Source: CAVQBJ01 sp963819075
GTDB taxonomy: Bacteria > Actinomycetota > Thermoleophilia > Solirubrobacterales > Solirubrobacteraceae
Direction of reading: 5' to 3'
DNA length: 64,000 nt
Assembly: GCA_963819075.1 (NCBI GenBank)
Contig: CAWFUP010000002.1
Location: forward strand, 310,001-374,000
In this document: piece by piece, positions 44,222 through 52,566 of the stretch
Layout of the letters: each line of letters opens with the position of its first letter
How positions within the stretch are numbered: position 1 is the first letter of the stretch
Made by a program: the position numbers and the translations under genes
The notes under the pieces: generated by a model
What the model saw: the letters and a program-made list of their open reading frames with translations, nothing else
The model's database searches: none
Told to the model about the DNA's origin: nothing

Positions 44222-45784
44222 ATGGTTAGCCGTACCGTGACCGCTGGAGCCATCGCCAGCGCAGATCCGGCCGGCGGCGAGGATCAACCGATCGGCGGTG
44301 AGCGGCTCTCCGCGTTCGCCTGGCGCTCGGTGCTGGCCATCGCGGCGATCGTCGGGGCGCTGCTCGTGGCGACCTCGGGCGCCTATGGGTACCACCGCGA
44401 CGAGCTGTACTTCCTGGCGTCCGGGCACCACCTCGCCTGGGGCTATCCCGATCAGCCGTTGTTCGTGCCGTTGGTCGCTCGCCTGATGTCAGACATCGCG
44501 CCGACGTCGCTGGTCGTGTTGCGGTTGCCGTCGGCACTGGCGGCGGTTGCGATCGTCGCGTCGACCGGCCTGCTGGCACGCGAGCTCGGTGGCGGTCGCG
44601 GCGCGCAGGTGCTGGCGGCCGGCGCGGTTGCCGTGAGCGCGCTGGTTCTCGGCGCAGGGCACACGCTCAACACGACGATCTTCGACCTCGCCGCCTCCGC
44701 GATCGTCTGCTGGCTGATCGTTCGCACCTTGCGCACCGGCAGCGAAGGGCTGTGGCTCGTCATCGGCTTCGTCGTGGGCCTTGGCCTGTTCGACAGCGAC
44801 CTGCTCGCCTTCCTGATGTTCGCGGTCGTCGTCGGGCTCGCAGTGGTCGGACCGCGGCGGGTGTTCATGTCGCCGTGGCTGTATGCGGGCGGCCTGCTGG
44901 CGATCGCGATGTGGGCGCCCTATCTCGTCTGGCAGGCCAGCCACGGCTGGCCGGAGCTCACGGTCGCGCGGTCGATCGCCAACGGTGGGTCCGGCACGTC
45001 CGCGCCGCGCTGGCTCCTGCTGCCTGAGCAACTCATCCTCGTGAGCCTCTACCTGTCGCCGGTGTGGATCGCCGGCCTGGTGCGACTCGTGCGGGGCCCT
45101 GCGCTCCGTCGCTGGCGCGCGCTCGGCGTCGCGTACTTCGTGCTGGCTGCGGTGTTCATCATCACCGGCGGCAAGCCCTACTACCTGGGAGGAATGACCC
45201 CGTTGCTACTTGCCGCCGGTGCGCCGGCGGCGATCGAGTGGTTACATCGCGGACGAGCTCGGTGGCGACGCGCACTGCTGGCCCTCGCGTTCGCGCTAAC
45301 CCTTACCGCGCTTCCCGTCGTCCTGCCGCTCGTACCGGTGCGCGACCTGCACAACACGTCGATCGTCAAGCTCAACTACGACGCCGGCGAGACGGTCGGC
45401 TGGCCAACCTACGTCCATGAGATCGGCGATGTGTACAACGGGCTCCCGGCCGCGGCACGTCCGTGGACGATCGTGCTCACCAGCAACTACGGTGAGGCTG
45501 GGGCCGTCGATCGCTACGGGTCGGCCGACCACCTGCCGGCCGTGTACAGCGGGCACAACGCCTACTGGTACTGGGGACCGCCGGCCGCGAGCGCTGCGAC
45601 GGCGATCGCGGTCGGGTTTGACCGCAACCAGCTCACGCCGTTCTGCGGGACGCTCCGCCTGGCCGCGTATCTCAACAATCACCTCGACGTCAACGACGAC
45701 GAGCAGGACGCGCCGGTCTGGGTGTGCTCCGACCTGCGCAACAGCTGGGCCGCGATCTGGCCGACGTTGCGGGACTTCGGATGA
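44222..45784 (+). CDS. GT39/PMT-type membrane glycosyltransferase
   Basis: A 520-aa multi-spanning protein of the ArnT/PMT_2 kind. The first periplasmic loop YGYHRDELYFLASGHHLAWG has the conserved DE pair used by polyprenyl-phosphate sugar transferases. About ten hydrophobic helices follow, then a soluble C-terminal domain (IVLTSNYGEAGAVDRYGSAD) usual for this subgroup. ATG 44222 is chosen over upstream frames because homology-like sequence begins there. It would transfer a sugar from a lipid carrier to a surface target; target unknown. Confidence 0.85.
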   Translation: MVSRTVTAGAIASADPAGGEDQPIGGERLSAFAWRSVLAIAAIVGALLVATSGAYGYHRDELYFLASGHHLAWGYPDQPLFVPLVARLMSDIAPTSLVVLRLPSALAAVAIVASTGLLARELGGGRGAQVLAAGAVAVSALVLGAGHTLNTTIFDLAASAIVCWLIVRTLRTGSEGLWLVIGFVVGLGLFDSDLLAFLMFAVVVGLAVVGPRRVFMSPWLYAGGLLAIAMWAPYLVWQASHGWPELTVARSIANGGSGTSAPRWLLLPEQLILVSLYLSPVWIAGLVRLVRGPALRRWRALGVAYFVLAAVFIITGGKPYYLGGMTPLLLAAGAPAAIEWLHRGRARWRRALLALAFALTLTALPVVLPLVPVRDLHNTSIVKLNYDAGETVGWPTYVHEIGDVYNGLPAAARPWTIVLTSNYGEAGAVDRYGSADHLPAVYSGHNAYWYWGPPAASAATAIAVGFDRNQLTPFCGTLRLAAYLNNHLDVNDDEQDAPVWVCSDLRNSWAAIWPTLRDFG

Positions 45785-45826
45785 GCGGCGGTGAGACGAC
45801 TGCGCGGCCCCGCGGATGCGGAGAGC

Positions 45827-46597
45827 CTACGGGCAGGCCAGCGCCCCGCTCACCGCGACCGTACTCCCGTCCGCGAAGCTCGCGCTCGTCGCGTCCGGCA
45901 GCGACGCGGGGCACTTGCGCGGCAGGTCGAACAGCCCGACCGAGGTCTTCACGGTCTCGCGCACAGACCTCCCGCCGCGCTTGACGGTCTTCGTCGTCGT
46001 GACGGTGTGCGTGCCGCCGACGGTGAACTGGAGTGACACGATCGAGCCGTTCGGGGCACCGGGCACGGTCGGGATCGGCGGAATGCTCACGTCGACCTTC
46101 TGAGCGTAGGGCGCCGCCGCCGGCGTCAGCGTGCCCGAGAAGTCGAGGGTCTCCTCGACCGGGGACGTGCCGTTCGCCCACCCCTCGTAACGGATCGGGT
46201 TGCGGGAGATGAGGTAGATGTCGATGACGGCGTTCTCATCGAGCGGCGACGAGCCGAGCGCCGCCTCCACCTCAACGGCGCCCTGCCCGATGCGGGAGCC
46301 GGACGGGCACGCCGGAGCGACGCCGGTCGCCGCCTCGATCAGCGAGAGCGGGCACACTGGCGAGGTCGCGAAGTTGTAGATCGCCCCCGGCGGCAGGTCG
46401 ACGACCAGGTCCGTGAGCGGTGAGGGGATGCCCCCGAGGGAGTTCGTCACGGTCATGTCGAGGCTCAGGCTCCCGGGCCCGCCGAGCCGGCCGCCGAGCG
46501 TCGGCGACGAGGTGATCTGCTCGGCGGCCAGGGCGGACGCAGGCAGGCCGGCCGCAACAGCGGCAACCGCCGCCCAACAGGCTGCGATCCGACGCAT
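45827..46597 (-). CDS. secreted beta-rich protein
   Basis: A 256-aa protein with a signal peptide (ACWAAVAAVAAGLPASALAA). The mature part is beta-strand-rich with MTVTNSLGGIPSPLTDLVVD, AACP-type cysteines (SPVCPLSLIEAA, VAPACPSGSRIG) and PPGAIYNFATSP. I associate this pattern with a family of secreted proteins in Thermoleophilia but cannot give a function. It is the last gene of a minus-strand unit after the hydrolase and DUF4188 genes, only 9 bases after the latter. Confidence 0.7.
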   Translation of the reverse strand: MRRIAACWAAVAAVAAGLPASALAAEQITSSPTLGGRLGGPGSLSLDMTVTNSLGGIPSPLTDLVVDLPPGAIYNFATSPVCPLSLIEAATGVAPACPSGSRIGQGAVEVEAALGSSPLDENAVIDIYLISRNPIRYEGWANGTSPVEETLDFSGTLTPAAAPYAQKVDVSIPPIPTVPGAPNGSIVSLQFTVGGTHTVTTTKTVKRGGRSVRETVKTSVGLFDLPRKCPASLPDATSASFADGSTVAVSGALACP

Positions 46598-46606
46598 CCC
46601 CCGCTC

Positions 46607-47050
46607 CTACAGCGTCGCCGGGTCGACCCCGGCGCGGTCGTGGAACGCGGCCATGCTCTCGGTGCGCGGCGGCTGGCTGAGGCCGTAGCCGTTCACCGCG
46701 TTCCAGTAGCGCACGCTCTCTGGGACGCGGTAGGTCTCGTTGTAGAGGGTGAACCAGTCCGGGTGGTCGAACACGAGCTTCATCAGGCGCACGTGCAGCG
46801 GGCTCGTATAGAAGCGGCGGAGCGCCGCGTGGTCGCGCCAATAGGAGAGCATTACGAACTCGCGTGGCCCGGCCATCGCCGACTTGGCCTGCAGGCAGCC
46901 CTCGGTCGCGCGGGCCGTGAAGAGCATGCGCGGACCCTGCGACACGAAGTACGCGAACGCGATCGGGTTGCGCACGATCGCGCCGTTGAAGTACGCCACG
47001 GCGGTCGGCTCGGAGAGATCGATCACGAATGAACGGTCGGCGTCTCGCAC
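46607..47050 (-). CDS. DUF4188 family protein
   Basis: A 147-aa protein starting at GTG 47050, preceded by GAGAGGAG. EFVMLSYWRDHAALRRFYTS, TLYNETYRVP and YWNAVNGYGLSQP match the DUF4188 pattern I know (a ferredoxin-like, monooxygenase-type fold of unknown activity). Its start lies within the last 28 bases of the hydrolase gene, so the two are translationally coupled. A role with the hydrolase in modifying the same small molecule is possible but unproved. Confidence 0.8.
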   Translation of the reverse strand: MRDADRSFVIDLSEPTAVAYFNGAIVRNPIAFAYFVSQGPRMLFTARATEGCLQAKSAMAGPREFVMLSYWRDHAALRRFYTSPLHVRLMKLVFDHPDWFTLYNETYRVPESVRYWNAVNGYGLSQPPRTESMAAFHDRAGVDPATL

Positions 47051-47883
47051 GTGGCGGCTCCTCTCAGAAAGGCGATCAGGTGGCGCTCGACGGCGTCGGG
47101 GTCGTCGCCGTGCGGCCAGTGGCCGCTGTCGGGCAGGACGACGATCCGGGCCCCGGGGAACGCATCGCGCTGGCGCACGGCCTGGGCGACCGGCAGGTAG
47201 ACATCGTGCGCGCCCCACAGCACAAGCGTGGGCACCCGCAGCTCGCGGAAGCGATCGGCGAACTGTGCGAGGCCGGCCTCGTCGGTGTTCCGGTACAGCC
47301 GCAGCGCGGTGGTGCGTGCCGAGGGTACGAACTCGTCGTAGAGCTGGTCGACGAACGCGACCGGCAGCGGCCGCGGCTGGCCGCGGCGCATGAGCATGCC
47401 GAACCCGCGGCGCGTGGTCATCGCGCTGAACGCCTCGCCGATGATCGGTGTGCGCCACACGCGGGCCAGCGCGTGCCAGCGATAGGCGATGAGCACCCCG
47501 GTGTCGATCAGCGTGACGCTGGCGACTCGTTCCGGGTGCTGCGCCGCCCACGTCAGACCGAACGCGCCCCCGAAGTCGTGCATGACCAGGTGGGCGCGGG
47601 TGATGCCGGCGGCGTCGATCTGCTCGCCGAGCCAGTCGGCGTAGGCGTCAACGGTGAAGGGGAACCCGGGCGGCACCGGGGCTCCCGCGAACCCCGGTAG
47701 CGTTGGCGCCAAGGAGCGCCCGCCGATTGCCTCGGAGGCCGGCGCGGCGAAGCGCTCCCAGTGGCGGCCGGAGCCCGGATTGCCATGCACGAACACCACG
47801 CCGGCTTCCGGCGGCGACGATGGGTCGTTCGTCGCCGGCGGTTGTCCGGCTTGTGTGGCGACGGTCGAGTCGTGCGTGGCCAT
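47023..47883 (-). CDS. alpha/beta-hydrolase
   Basis: A 286-aa hydrolase with FVHGNPGSGRHWERFAAPA (oxyanion loop), HLVMHDFGGAFGLTWAAQHP, where the nucleophile elbow reads H-D-F-G-G with aspartate as in haloalkane dehalogenases and epoxide hydrolases, and SGHWPHGDDP carrying the catalytic histidine. ATG 47883 is preferred over 47913 because a promoter (47892-47921) places the transcript start almost on it. It leads an operon with DUF4188 and the secreted protein. An epoxide hydrolase or dehalogenase activity is the best guess. Confidence 0.85.
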   Translation of the reverse strand: MATHDSTVATQAGQPPATNDPSSPPEAGVVFVHGNPGSGRHWERFAAPASEAIGGRSLAPTLPGFAGAPVPPGFPFTVDAYADWLGEQIDAAGITRAHLVMHDFGGAFGLTWAAQHPERVASVTLIDTGVLIAYRWHALARVWRTPIIGEAFSAMTTRRGFGMLMRRGQPRPLPVAFVDQLYDEFVPSARTTALRLYRNTDEAGLAQFADRFRELRVPTLVLWGAHDVYLPVAQAVRQRDAFPGARIVVLPDSGHWPHGDDPDAVERHLIAFLRGAATCETPTVHS

Positions 47884-47891
47884 GTGCGGCC

Positions 47892-47921
47892 ATAATAGCT
47901 CGTGTAGAGCCATTGTGTCAA
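47892..47921 (-). promoter_or_regulatory. promoter of the hydrolase operon, near-leaderless
   Basis: On the minus strand TTGACA (47921-47916) and TATTAT (47897-47892) are separated by 18 bp. The hexamer ends 8 bases before ATG 47883, so transcription should start within about two bases of the start codon. No ribosome site is present, which agrees with leaderless translation, common in actinobacteria. Confidence 0.65.
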
Positions 47922-47986
47922 GGGGTACTACGGCGGCGCGACGGTCGGACGCCGTGAACCTCGCCGGGGCGAGTAGAGTCCGCGCA

Positions 47987-48820
47987 GTGACGCTCGTCGT
48001 GCTCACCGGGGCCACGCGCGGCATTGGTCGCGCCGCGGCCGTGGAGCTGGCCGCTCAGGGCGCGGAGGTGGCCCTCGTGGGCCGGGACGCCGAGCGCGTC
48101 ACCGCCGTCGCCGAGGCGGCGCGGTCGGCCGGCGGCGGCGCTGAGGTGCACGAGCACGTCGCCGATCTGCTGCTGATGGCCGATGTTCGCCGCCTGGCCG
48201 ACGAGCTGCGCGATCGCTACGCGCACATCGACGTGCTGGCCAACAACGCCGGTGCGCTGTTCGCCTCGCGTCAGGAGACCGCGGAGGGCTTCGAGCGAAC
48301 GCTCGCGCTCAACCACCTCGCGCCGTTCCTGCTCACCAACCTGCTGCGAGATCGTCTCGACGGCGGCCGCGTCGTTACCACGGCCTCCGACGCCCACCAG
48401 TCCGGACGCCTGGCGCTCGACGACCTGCAATCTGCGCGGTCCTACTCCGCCATGCGCGTGTACGGCACCTCGAAGCTCTGCAACATCCTCTTCACGCGCG
48501 AGCTGGCCCGGCGGGCTGCAGAGCTGCACGCCAACTGCTTTCACCCCGGCGTGGTGCGCACCGGCTTCGGCAAGAACGAGAACGGCATCTGGCGTGTCCT
48601 CACGACCGTCGGCTCGCCGTTCTTCCGCTCGCCGGACCGCGGCGCTCGCTCGCTCGTGTGGCTCGCGCTCTCCGACGCGGCTGCAACCCTGACGGGGGAG
48701 TACGTGCAGGACGAGACGGTGGTCGCTCCAAGCGCCCCGGCGCAGGACGACGAGCTCGCCGCGCGGCTGTGGGAGCGCAGCGCCGAGCTGGTCGGCCTTC
48801 CCGCCGAGGCGCCGGCGTGA
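47987..48820 (+). CDS. short-chain dehydrogenase/reductase
   Basis: A 277-aa SDR starting at GTG 47987. TGATRGIGRAAAVELAAQGA is the cofactor-binding TGxxxGxG, NNAGAL is motif NNAG, and YGTSKLCNILFTRELARRA gives the catalytic Y-x-x-x-K; VVTTASDAHQSG holds the serine. The pattern resembles retinol-dehydrogenase/WWOX-like SDRs (HPGVVRTGF). It is divergent from the hydrolase operon, leaving about 100 bases for both promoters. Substrate is unknown. Confidence 0.9.
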   Translation: MTLVVLTGATRGIGRAAAVELAAQGAEVALVGRDAERVTAVAEAARSAGGGAEVHEHVADLLLMADVRRLADELRDRYAHIDVLANNAGALFASRQETAEGFERTLALNHLAPFLLTNLLRDRLDGGRVVTTASDAHQSGRLALDDLQSARSYSAMRVYGTSKLCNILFTRELARRAAELHANCFHPGVVRTGFGKNENGIWRVLTTVGSPFFRSPDRGARSLVWLALSDAAATLTGEYVQDETVVAPSAPAQDDELAARLWERSAELVGLPAEAPA

Positions 48821-48854
48821 TCCCCCGAAGCCATCTGAAACGGAGGCCGCGCAC

Positions 48855-49394
48855 ATGAGATCGATCCGACGATCACCCGGGCAGCTCGCCGTCCTGTTCG
48901 TCGCCGCCGCGATCGCCGCCGGCTGCGGCAGCAGCTCGTCAAGCACGTCCTCGACGGCCGGCGGGACGTCGAGCCAGGGGACGTCGCATGTCGCCACCGC
49001 AAAGTTCGCCCTGCACGCCGGCCTGGCGATCGGCGCGTTCCATCACTACATCTACAAGCCGGCGACGGCGGGCACGTTCAGCGGCAGCCCCCTCAATCAC
49101 AAGGCGGCGCTCGTCAAGGCGGGCCTCGCCGGCCTGTTCGCCTACCACGAGCTCAAGCTCGCGCTCCAGGATGCCAAGCAGAGCCCGCTGCTCAGTGGTC
49201 TCGCCGCCTCGGTGACGGCGCTCGGCGCCAAGCTGAAAGGCCTCGTCCCCGGGCTGAAGAGCGGCAGCGTCAACCGCGCGGCGATCGACTCGCTGCAGGG
49301 TGACGTGTCGAGCCTCACCAGCGCGGCGAGTGGCGCCGGGGCGAGCGTCGCCGAGAAGGCGCCGTCGGCGTTCCAGCTGGCCACCGGCGGCTAA
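48855..49394 (+). CDS. predicted lipoprotein
   Basis: A 179-aa protein with a lipoprotein signal (LAVLFVAAAIAAGCGSSSSS; lipobox A-A-G-C) and a serine/threonine-rich linker. The rest is helical and alanine-rich (AIGAFHHYIYKPATAGTF, LAGLFAYHELKLALQDAKQ). No known domain is recognised. It follows the SDR gene by 34 bases but may have its own promoter. It converges on the next gene with a 4-bp overlap of ends. Confidence 0.8.
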   Translation: MRSIRRSPGQLAVLFVAAAIAAGCGSSSSSTSSTAGGTSSQGTSHVATAKFALHAGLAIGAFHHYIYKPATAGTFSGSPLNHKAALVKAGLAGLFAYHELKLALQDAKQSPLLSGLAASVTALGAKLKGLVPGLKSGSVNRAAIDSLQGDVSSLTSAASGAGASVAEKAPSAFQLATGG

Positions 49395-50068
49395 CGCGCG
49401 CCGGCATCGACGCGCGCGAGCAGCTGCGCTGCCTCTTCGGCAAGCCCGAGCGCTTCGGCGCGCGCGGCGAGTCGCGTCGCGCGCTGCTCGCCGACGAGCT
49501 CCACCAGCGTGCCGAGATGGTCGCCGCTGTCGAGCACCACGGCGACGCGCACGAGGTCGTCGTCCTCTAACCGCGCGATGCACTCGGCCAGCGCCCCGCG
49601 GTTGAGATGGCCGACGAAGCGACCCATCGCCACGTGCTCGCCGCGCGCCGCCATCGCAGCGGCGACACCGCCGACGGTCACCGGCGAGCAGCTTGAGATG
49701 ACCGCGACGGCCCGCCGCGGGTCGAGCTCGGCTGCGAGCTGGGCGAGGAAGTCGATCGACAGGTGCCGCGCGACCTCCGCCGCCCGCCCGGGCTCGAGGA
49801 GGCCCGTGACGCGTGCGCAGATGAGCGGCCCGAGCACCTGCTCACCGATGTGGGCGGCGGTGCGTGACGGGACGAGCCGGGAGGCATCGGCGAGCCGCTG
49901 GAAGGCCGCGCGGTCGCCGTCGAAGAGCACATCGGTCATCTGCTCCCGGTAGCGGCGCAGATCCTCGGCCGGAACATCGGCCACGAAAGCGAGCGCGTCC
50001 GGCTCGGTGATCCCGAGCAGCCGCGCGAGCCTCGCCGCCTCGGCGCGACTCTCCAGTTGGGTGGTCAC
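49391..50068 (-). CDS. helical repeat protein of unknown function
   Basis: A 225-aa soluble helical protein. Repeating HLSIDFLAQLAAELDPRRAV, FVGHLNRGALAECIARLEDD and VRVAVVLDSGDHLGTLVELV resemble the short helical repeats of MgtE N-terminal domains, but no transport domain is present. Its ATG overlaps the stop of the small gene 50065-50253 by 4 bp, so the two are coupled. Function is unknown. Confidence 0.65.
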   Translation of the reverse strand: MTTQLESRAEAARLARLLGITEPDALAFVADVPAEDLRRYREQMTDVLFDGDRAAFQRLADASRLVPSRTAAHIGEQVLGPLICARVTGLLEPGRAAEVARHLSIDFLAQLAAELDPRRAVAVISSCSPVTVGGVAAAMAARGEHVAMGRFVGHLNRGALAECIARLEDDDLVRVAVVLDSGDHLGTLVELVGEQRATRLAARAEALGLAEEAAQLLARVDAGAR

Positions 50069-50253
50069 GGCGCGACGATCCGCCGCACGAGGCCGCGGAC
50101 GGGCCGCGGGACATGCTCCAGGGCCTCGTCGGTCGCCTCCTCGAGCGTACGCCGCTGGCGCTGTACCGCGCGCTCGGCGTAGGCCTCGAGCCGAGCGCGA
50201 CCGGGTCCGTCGAGTGAGGCCGGGGACGCAGGAAGGGGGGCGGATGTGCTCAT
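50065..50253 (-). CDS. small coupled hypothetical protein (62 aa)
   Basis: A frame from ATG 50253 encodes LDGPGRARLEAYAERAVQRQ followed by RRTLEEATDEALEHVPRPVR. Its stop overlaps the ATG of the helical repeat gene by 4 bp, which supports it being real. Charged amphipathic helix; no known family. Probably a partner of the downstream protein. Confidence 0.6.
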   Translation of the reverse strand: MSTSAPLPASPASLDGPGRARLEAYAERAVQRQRRTLEEATDEALEHVPRPVRGLVRRIVAP

Positions 50254-50379
50254 CGTGCAGGGACTATTGCCAGTCGCTGCCCTAACGCTAAGGGCCGACT
50301 GACGCGCTGGACAGCGGGCAAATGACGTGCGCGGCCACCGGAAAACCACGCACCGGCCGGCCGGCGGGCGGGCGGCGCG

Positions 50380-52278
50380 TCAGGCGCTCACCGTGCGCCG
50401 AGCGCGGTTCTTCGCGGCCCGCACCGCCTCGGTGAGCGCGGCGATGTCATAGGCCCCGTAGTGACGGCGGCCGTTGATGAAGAAGGTCGGCGTCCCCGAC
50501 ACGCCGCTCTCATCGGCGCTCGACACGTCCTCGCTCACCCGCGACGCGTACTGGCGCCGGCGCAGCGCGTCGGCGAAGCGATCGGGGTCGATGCCGATCT
50601 GCCCGGCGTACCCGATCAGGTCGTCGGGCGCCAGTTCGCCCTGATGGGCGAGCAGGAGGTCGTACATCTCCCAGAACCTGTCCTCGGCCGCGGCCGCCTC
50701 GGCCGCCTCGGCGGCGAGCTGCGCCCTCGGATGCACGTCGTTGAGGGGCAGGTGGCGCCACACGTAGCGCACGTCGCTGCCCACCCGCGCCAGCAGCTCT
50801 CGGATGACGCCCTCGGCCTGTCCGCAGTACGGGCACTCGAAGTCGCCGTACTCAACGAGCGTGACCGGAGCGTCCTCGGGCCCCCGGACGTGATCGCGGT
50901 CCGGGTCGACGTCCTCGGCGAGGTCGAGCAGATCCTCGGCCGTGCGGCCGATCTGTCGCGCGCGCGTCGCCGCCGGGAGCCGCCGGACGATGCGCAGGAT
51001 GAGGAAGGTCGCCAGCGGCGCCAGCACGACCGAGCCGAGCGCGCCGAGCTTGGCCTGGTCGAGTCGCTCGCCGGTGAACGCGAGGCTGGAGATGAGCAGC
51101 GAGACGGTGAAGCCGATCCCCGCGCAGGCGCCGCCGGCGAGCAGCAGCGGGCCGCTCAGCGGCGACCGCGGCCCGCGCAGCGCCGGCCGCGACGCCAACC
51201 ACGAGCCCGCGGTGATGCCGATCGGCTTGCCGACGACGTAGCCGATCAGGATGCCGAGCGTGATCGGCGAGCCGGCGGCGTCACCGAGCAGCTTCGCGGT
51301 CACGTGGATGCCCGCGTTGGCGAGCGCGAACAGGGGCACGACGACGTAGCTCGTCCACGGATGCAGCTCGTACTGCAGGCGCTCGTTGGGCGAGATCGCC
51401 GAGATCACCCCCTGCTGGGCCGAGCGCGCCAGCTCCGGCGTCGGCTGCTCGCGAAACGAGCGCGCGAGCTCGGTGGCGCGCTCGAGATCCTCGCGTGACG
51501 GCGGGTACGCGCTCGTGGCCAGGCCGATCGCCAGGCCCGAGATCACCGGGTCGACGCCCGACTTGAACATCGCCACCCAGATCCCGGTCGCGACGACGAT
51601 CGACAGGGCCTGACGTCCCACCGGGGCGTAGCGCAGCGCGAGCAGCACCGCGAACAGCGTGATCGCGATGGCGAGCGCGACGACCGAGACGTGCCCCGTG
51701 TAGACGATGGCGATCACCACGAGCGCGGCGAGATCGTCGACGACGGCGAGCGTGAGCAGGAAGACGCGCGTGCGCGTCGCCGCACGCGGCGTGAGGAGCG
51801 CCAGCGCGCCGAGCGCGAACGCGGTGTCCGTCGACATCGCCGCGCCCCAGCCGTGGGCGCCGGCGCCGCCGGCGTTGAACGCCATATAGATCGCGACCGG
51901 CACGAGGACCCCTCCGATGGCCGCGAACACGGGGATCGCCAGCCGCCGGCGCTCGCGCAGCTCGCCAAGGTCGAGCTCGCGCTTGGCCTCGAGGCCCACG
52001 ACGAGGAAGAACAGCGTCATCAGGCCCTCGTTGACCCAGTGGCGCAGATCGGCCGAGATGCCGTGCGAGCCGAGGCTGATCGTCAGCCGCGTCGTCCACA
52101 CCGACGCATAGGAGTCCGACCACGGCGAGTTGGCCCACACCAGCGCGAGCACGGCGGCGGCGAGCATCGCCGCGGCGCCACCGGTCTCGGTGGCCAGGAA
52201 GTCGCGCACCGGCGCCGCGAGGTTGCGCGCCCACGCAGTCCTGCCGCTGAAGGACGTGGACTGCGCGTCGACGCTCAT
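50380..52278 (-). CDS. nhaA: NhaA Na+/H+ antiporter fused to a DsbA-like thioredoxin domain
   Basis: A 632-aa fusion. Residues 1-430 are a complete NhaA antiporter: FLVVGLEAKRELDLGELRER, STDTAFALGALALLTPRA, and VVDDLAALVVIAIVYTG, where the aspartate pair of the transport site is present. Residues 450-632 form a DsbA-type thioredoxin fold with C482-P-Y-C485 and VSGTPTFFINGRRHYGAYDI (cis-proline loop). Such fusions are known in actinobacteria; the redox domain's role in antiport is unproved. Upstream is a short membrane protein gene in the same direction. Confidence 0.93.
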   Translation of the reverse strand: MSVDAQSTSFSGRTAWARNLAAPVRDFLATETGGAAAMLAAAVLALVWANSPWSDSYASVWTTRLTISLGSHGISADLRHWVNEGLMTLFFLVVGLEAKRELDLGELRERRRLAIPVFAAIGGVLVPVAIYMAFNAGGAGAHGWGAAMSTDTAFALGALALLTPRAATRTRVFLLTLAVVDDLAALVVIAIVYTGHVSVVALAIAITLFAVLLALRYAPVGRQALSIVVATGIWVAMFKSGVDPVISGLAIGLATSAYPPSREDLERATELARSFREQPTPELARSAQQGVISAISPNERLQYELHPWTSYVVVPLFALANAGIHVTAKLLGDAAGSPITLGILIGYVVGKPIGITAGSWLASRPALRGPRSPLSGPLLLAGGACAGIGFTVSLLISSLAFTGERLDQAKLGALGSVVLAPLATFLILRIVRRLPAATRARQIGRTAEDLLDLAEDVDPDRDHVRGPEDAPVTLVEYGDFECPYCGQAEGVIRELLARVGSDVRYVWRHLPLNDVHPRAQLAAEAAEAAAAEDRFWEMYDLLLAHQGELAPDDLIGYAGQIGIDPDRFADALRRRQYASRVSEDVSSADESGVSGTPTFFINGRRHYGAYDIAALTEAVRAAKNRARRTVSA

Positions 52279-52341
52279 CGTCGCGCGATTATCACAGCGC
52301 GCTGGCGCTCAGGCGAGCGCAGCGCGCTCGCGCATCGTGCG

Positions 52342-52515
52342 CTAGGCCAGGCGACCGGCGACGGGGGGGATGACCGCGCCGATGAGCCAGAACAGCGGGA
52401 TGAAGATCCCGATGATGAACATGATCCAGTGTCCCTTGCGCAGGGTGGTCAGCCCGAGCACGATGAACAGCACGACATACAGGATTCCGAGCAGAACTCC
52501 TACGCCGGTCGACAT
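52342..52515 (-). CDS. small two-helix membrane protein (57 aa)
   Basis: A 57-aa protein from ATG 52515 with GAAGGAG about seven bases before it. It reads MSTGVGVLLGILYVVLFIVL, then GLTTLRKGHW and IMFIIGIFIPLFWLIGAVIP: two hydrophobic helices with a short basic loop. Small proteins of this make-up are common in high-GC actinobacteria and have no known function. It lies between the aquaporin and NhaA genes on the same strand. Confidence 0.75.
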   Translation of the reverse strand: MSTGVGVLLGILYVVLFIVLGLTTLRKGHWIMFIIGIFIPLFWLIGAVIPPVAGRLA

Positions 52516-52566
52516 CCGTGACTCCTTCGTGGTCGTTGGTCCGGCTCCGCTGGCGGCCGGCTTCTC

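Noticed and set aside
50461..51498. 345-codon plus-strand frame
   Set aside because: Antisense shadow of the NhaA fusion gene; composition is arginine-rich and repetitive.
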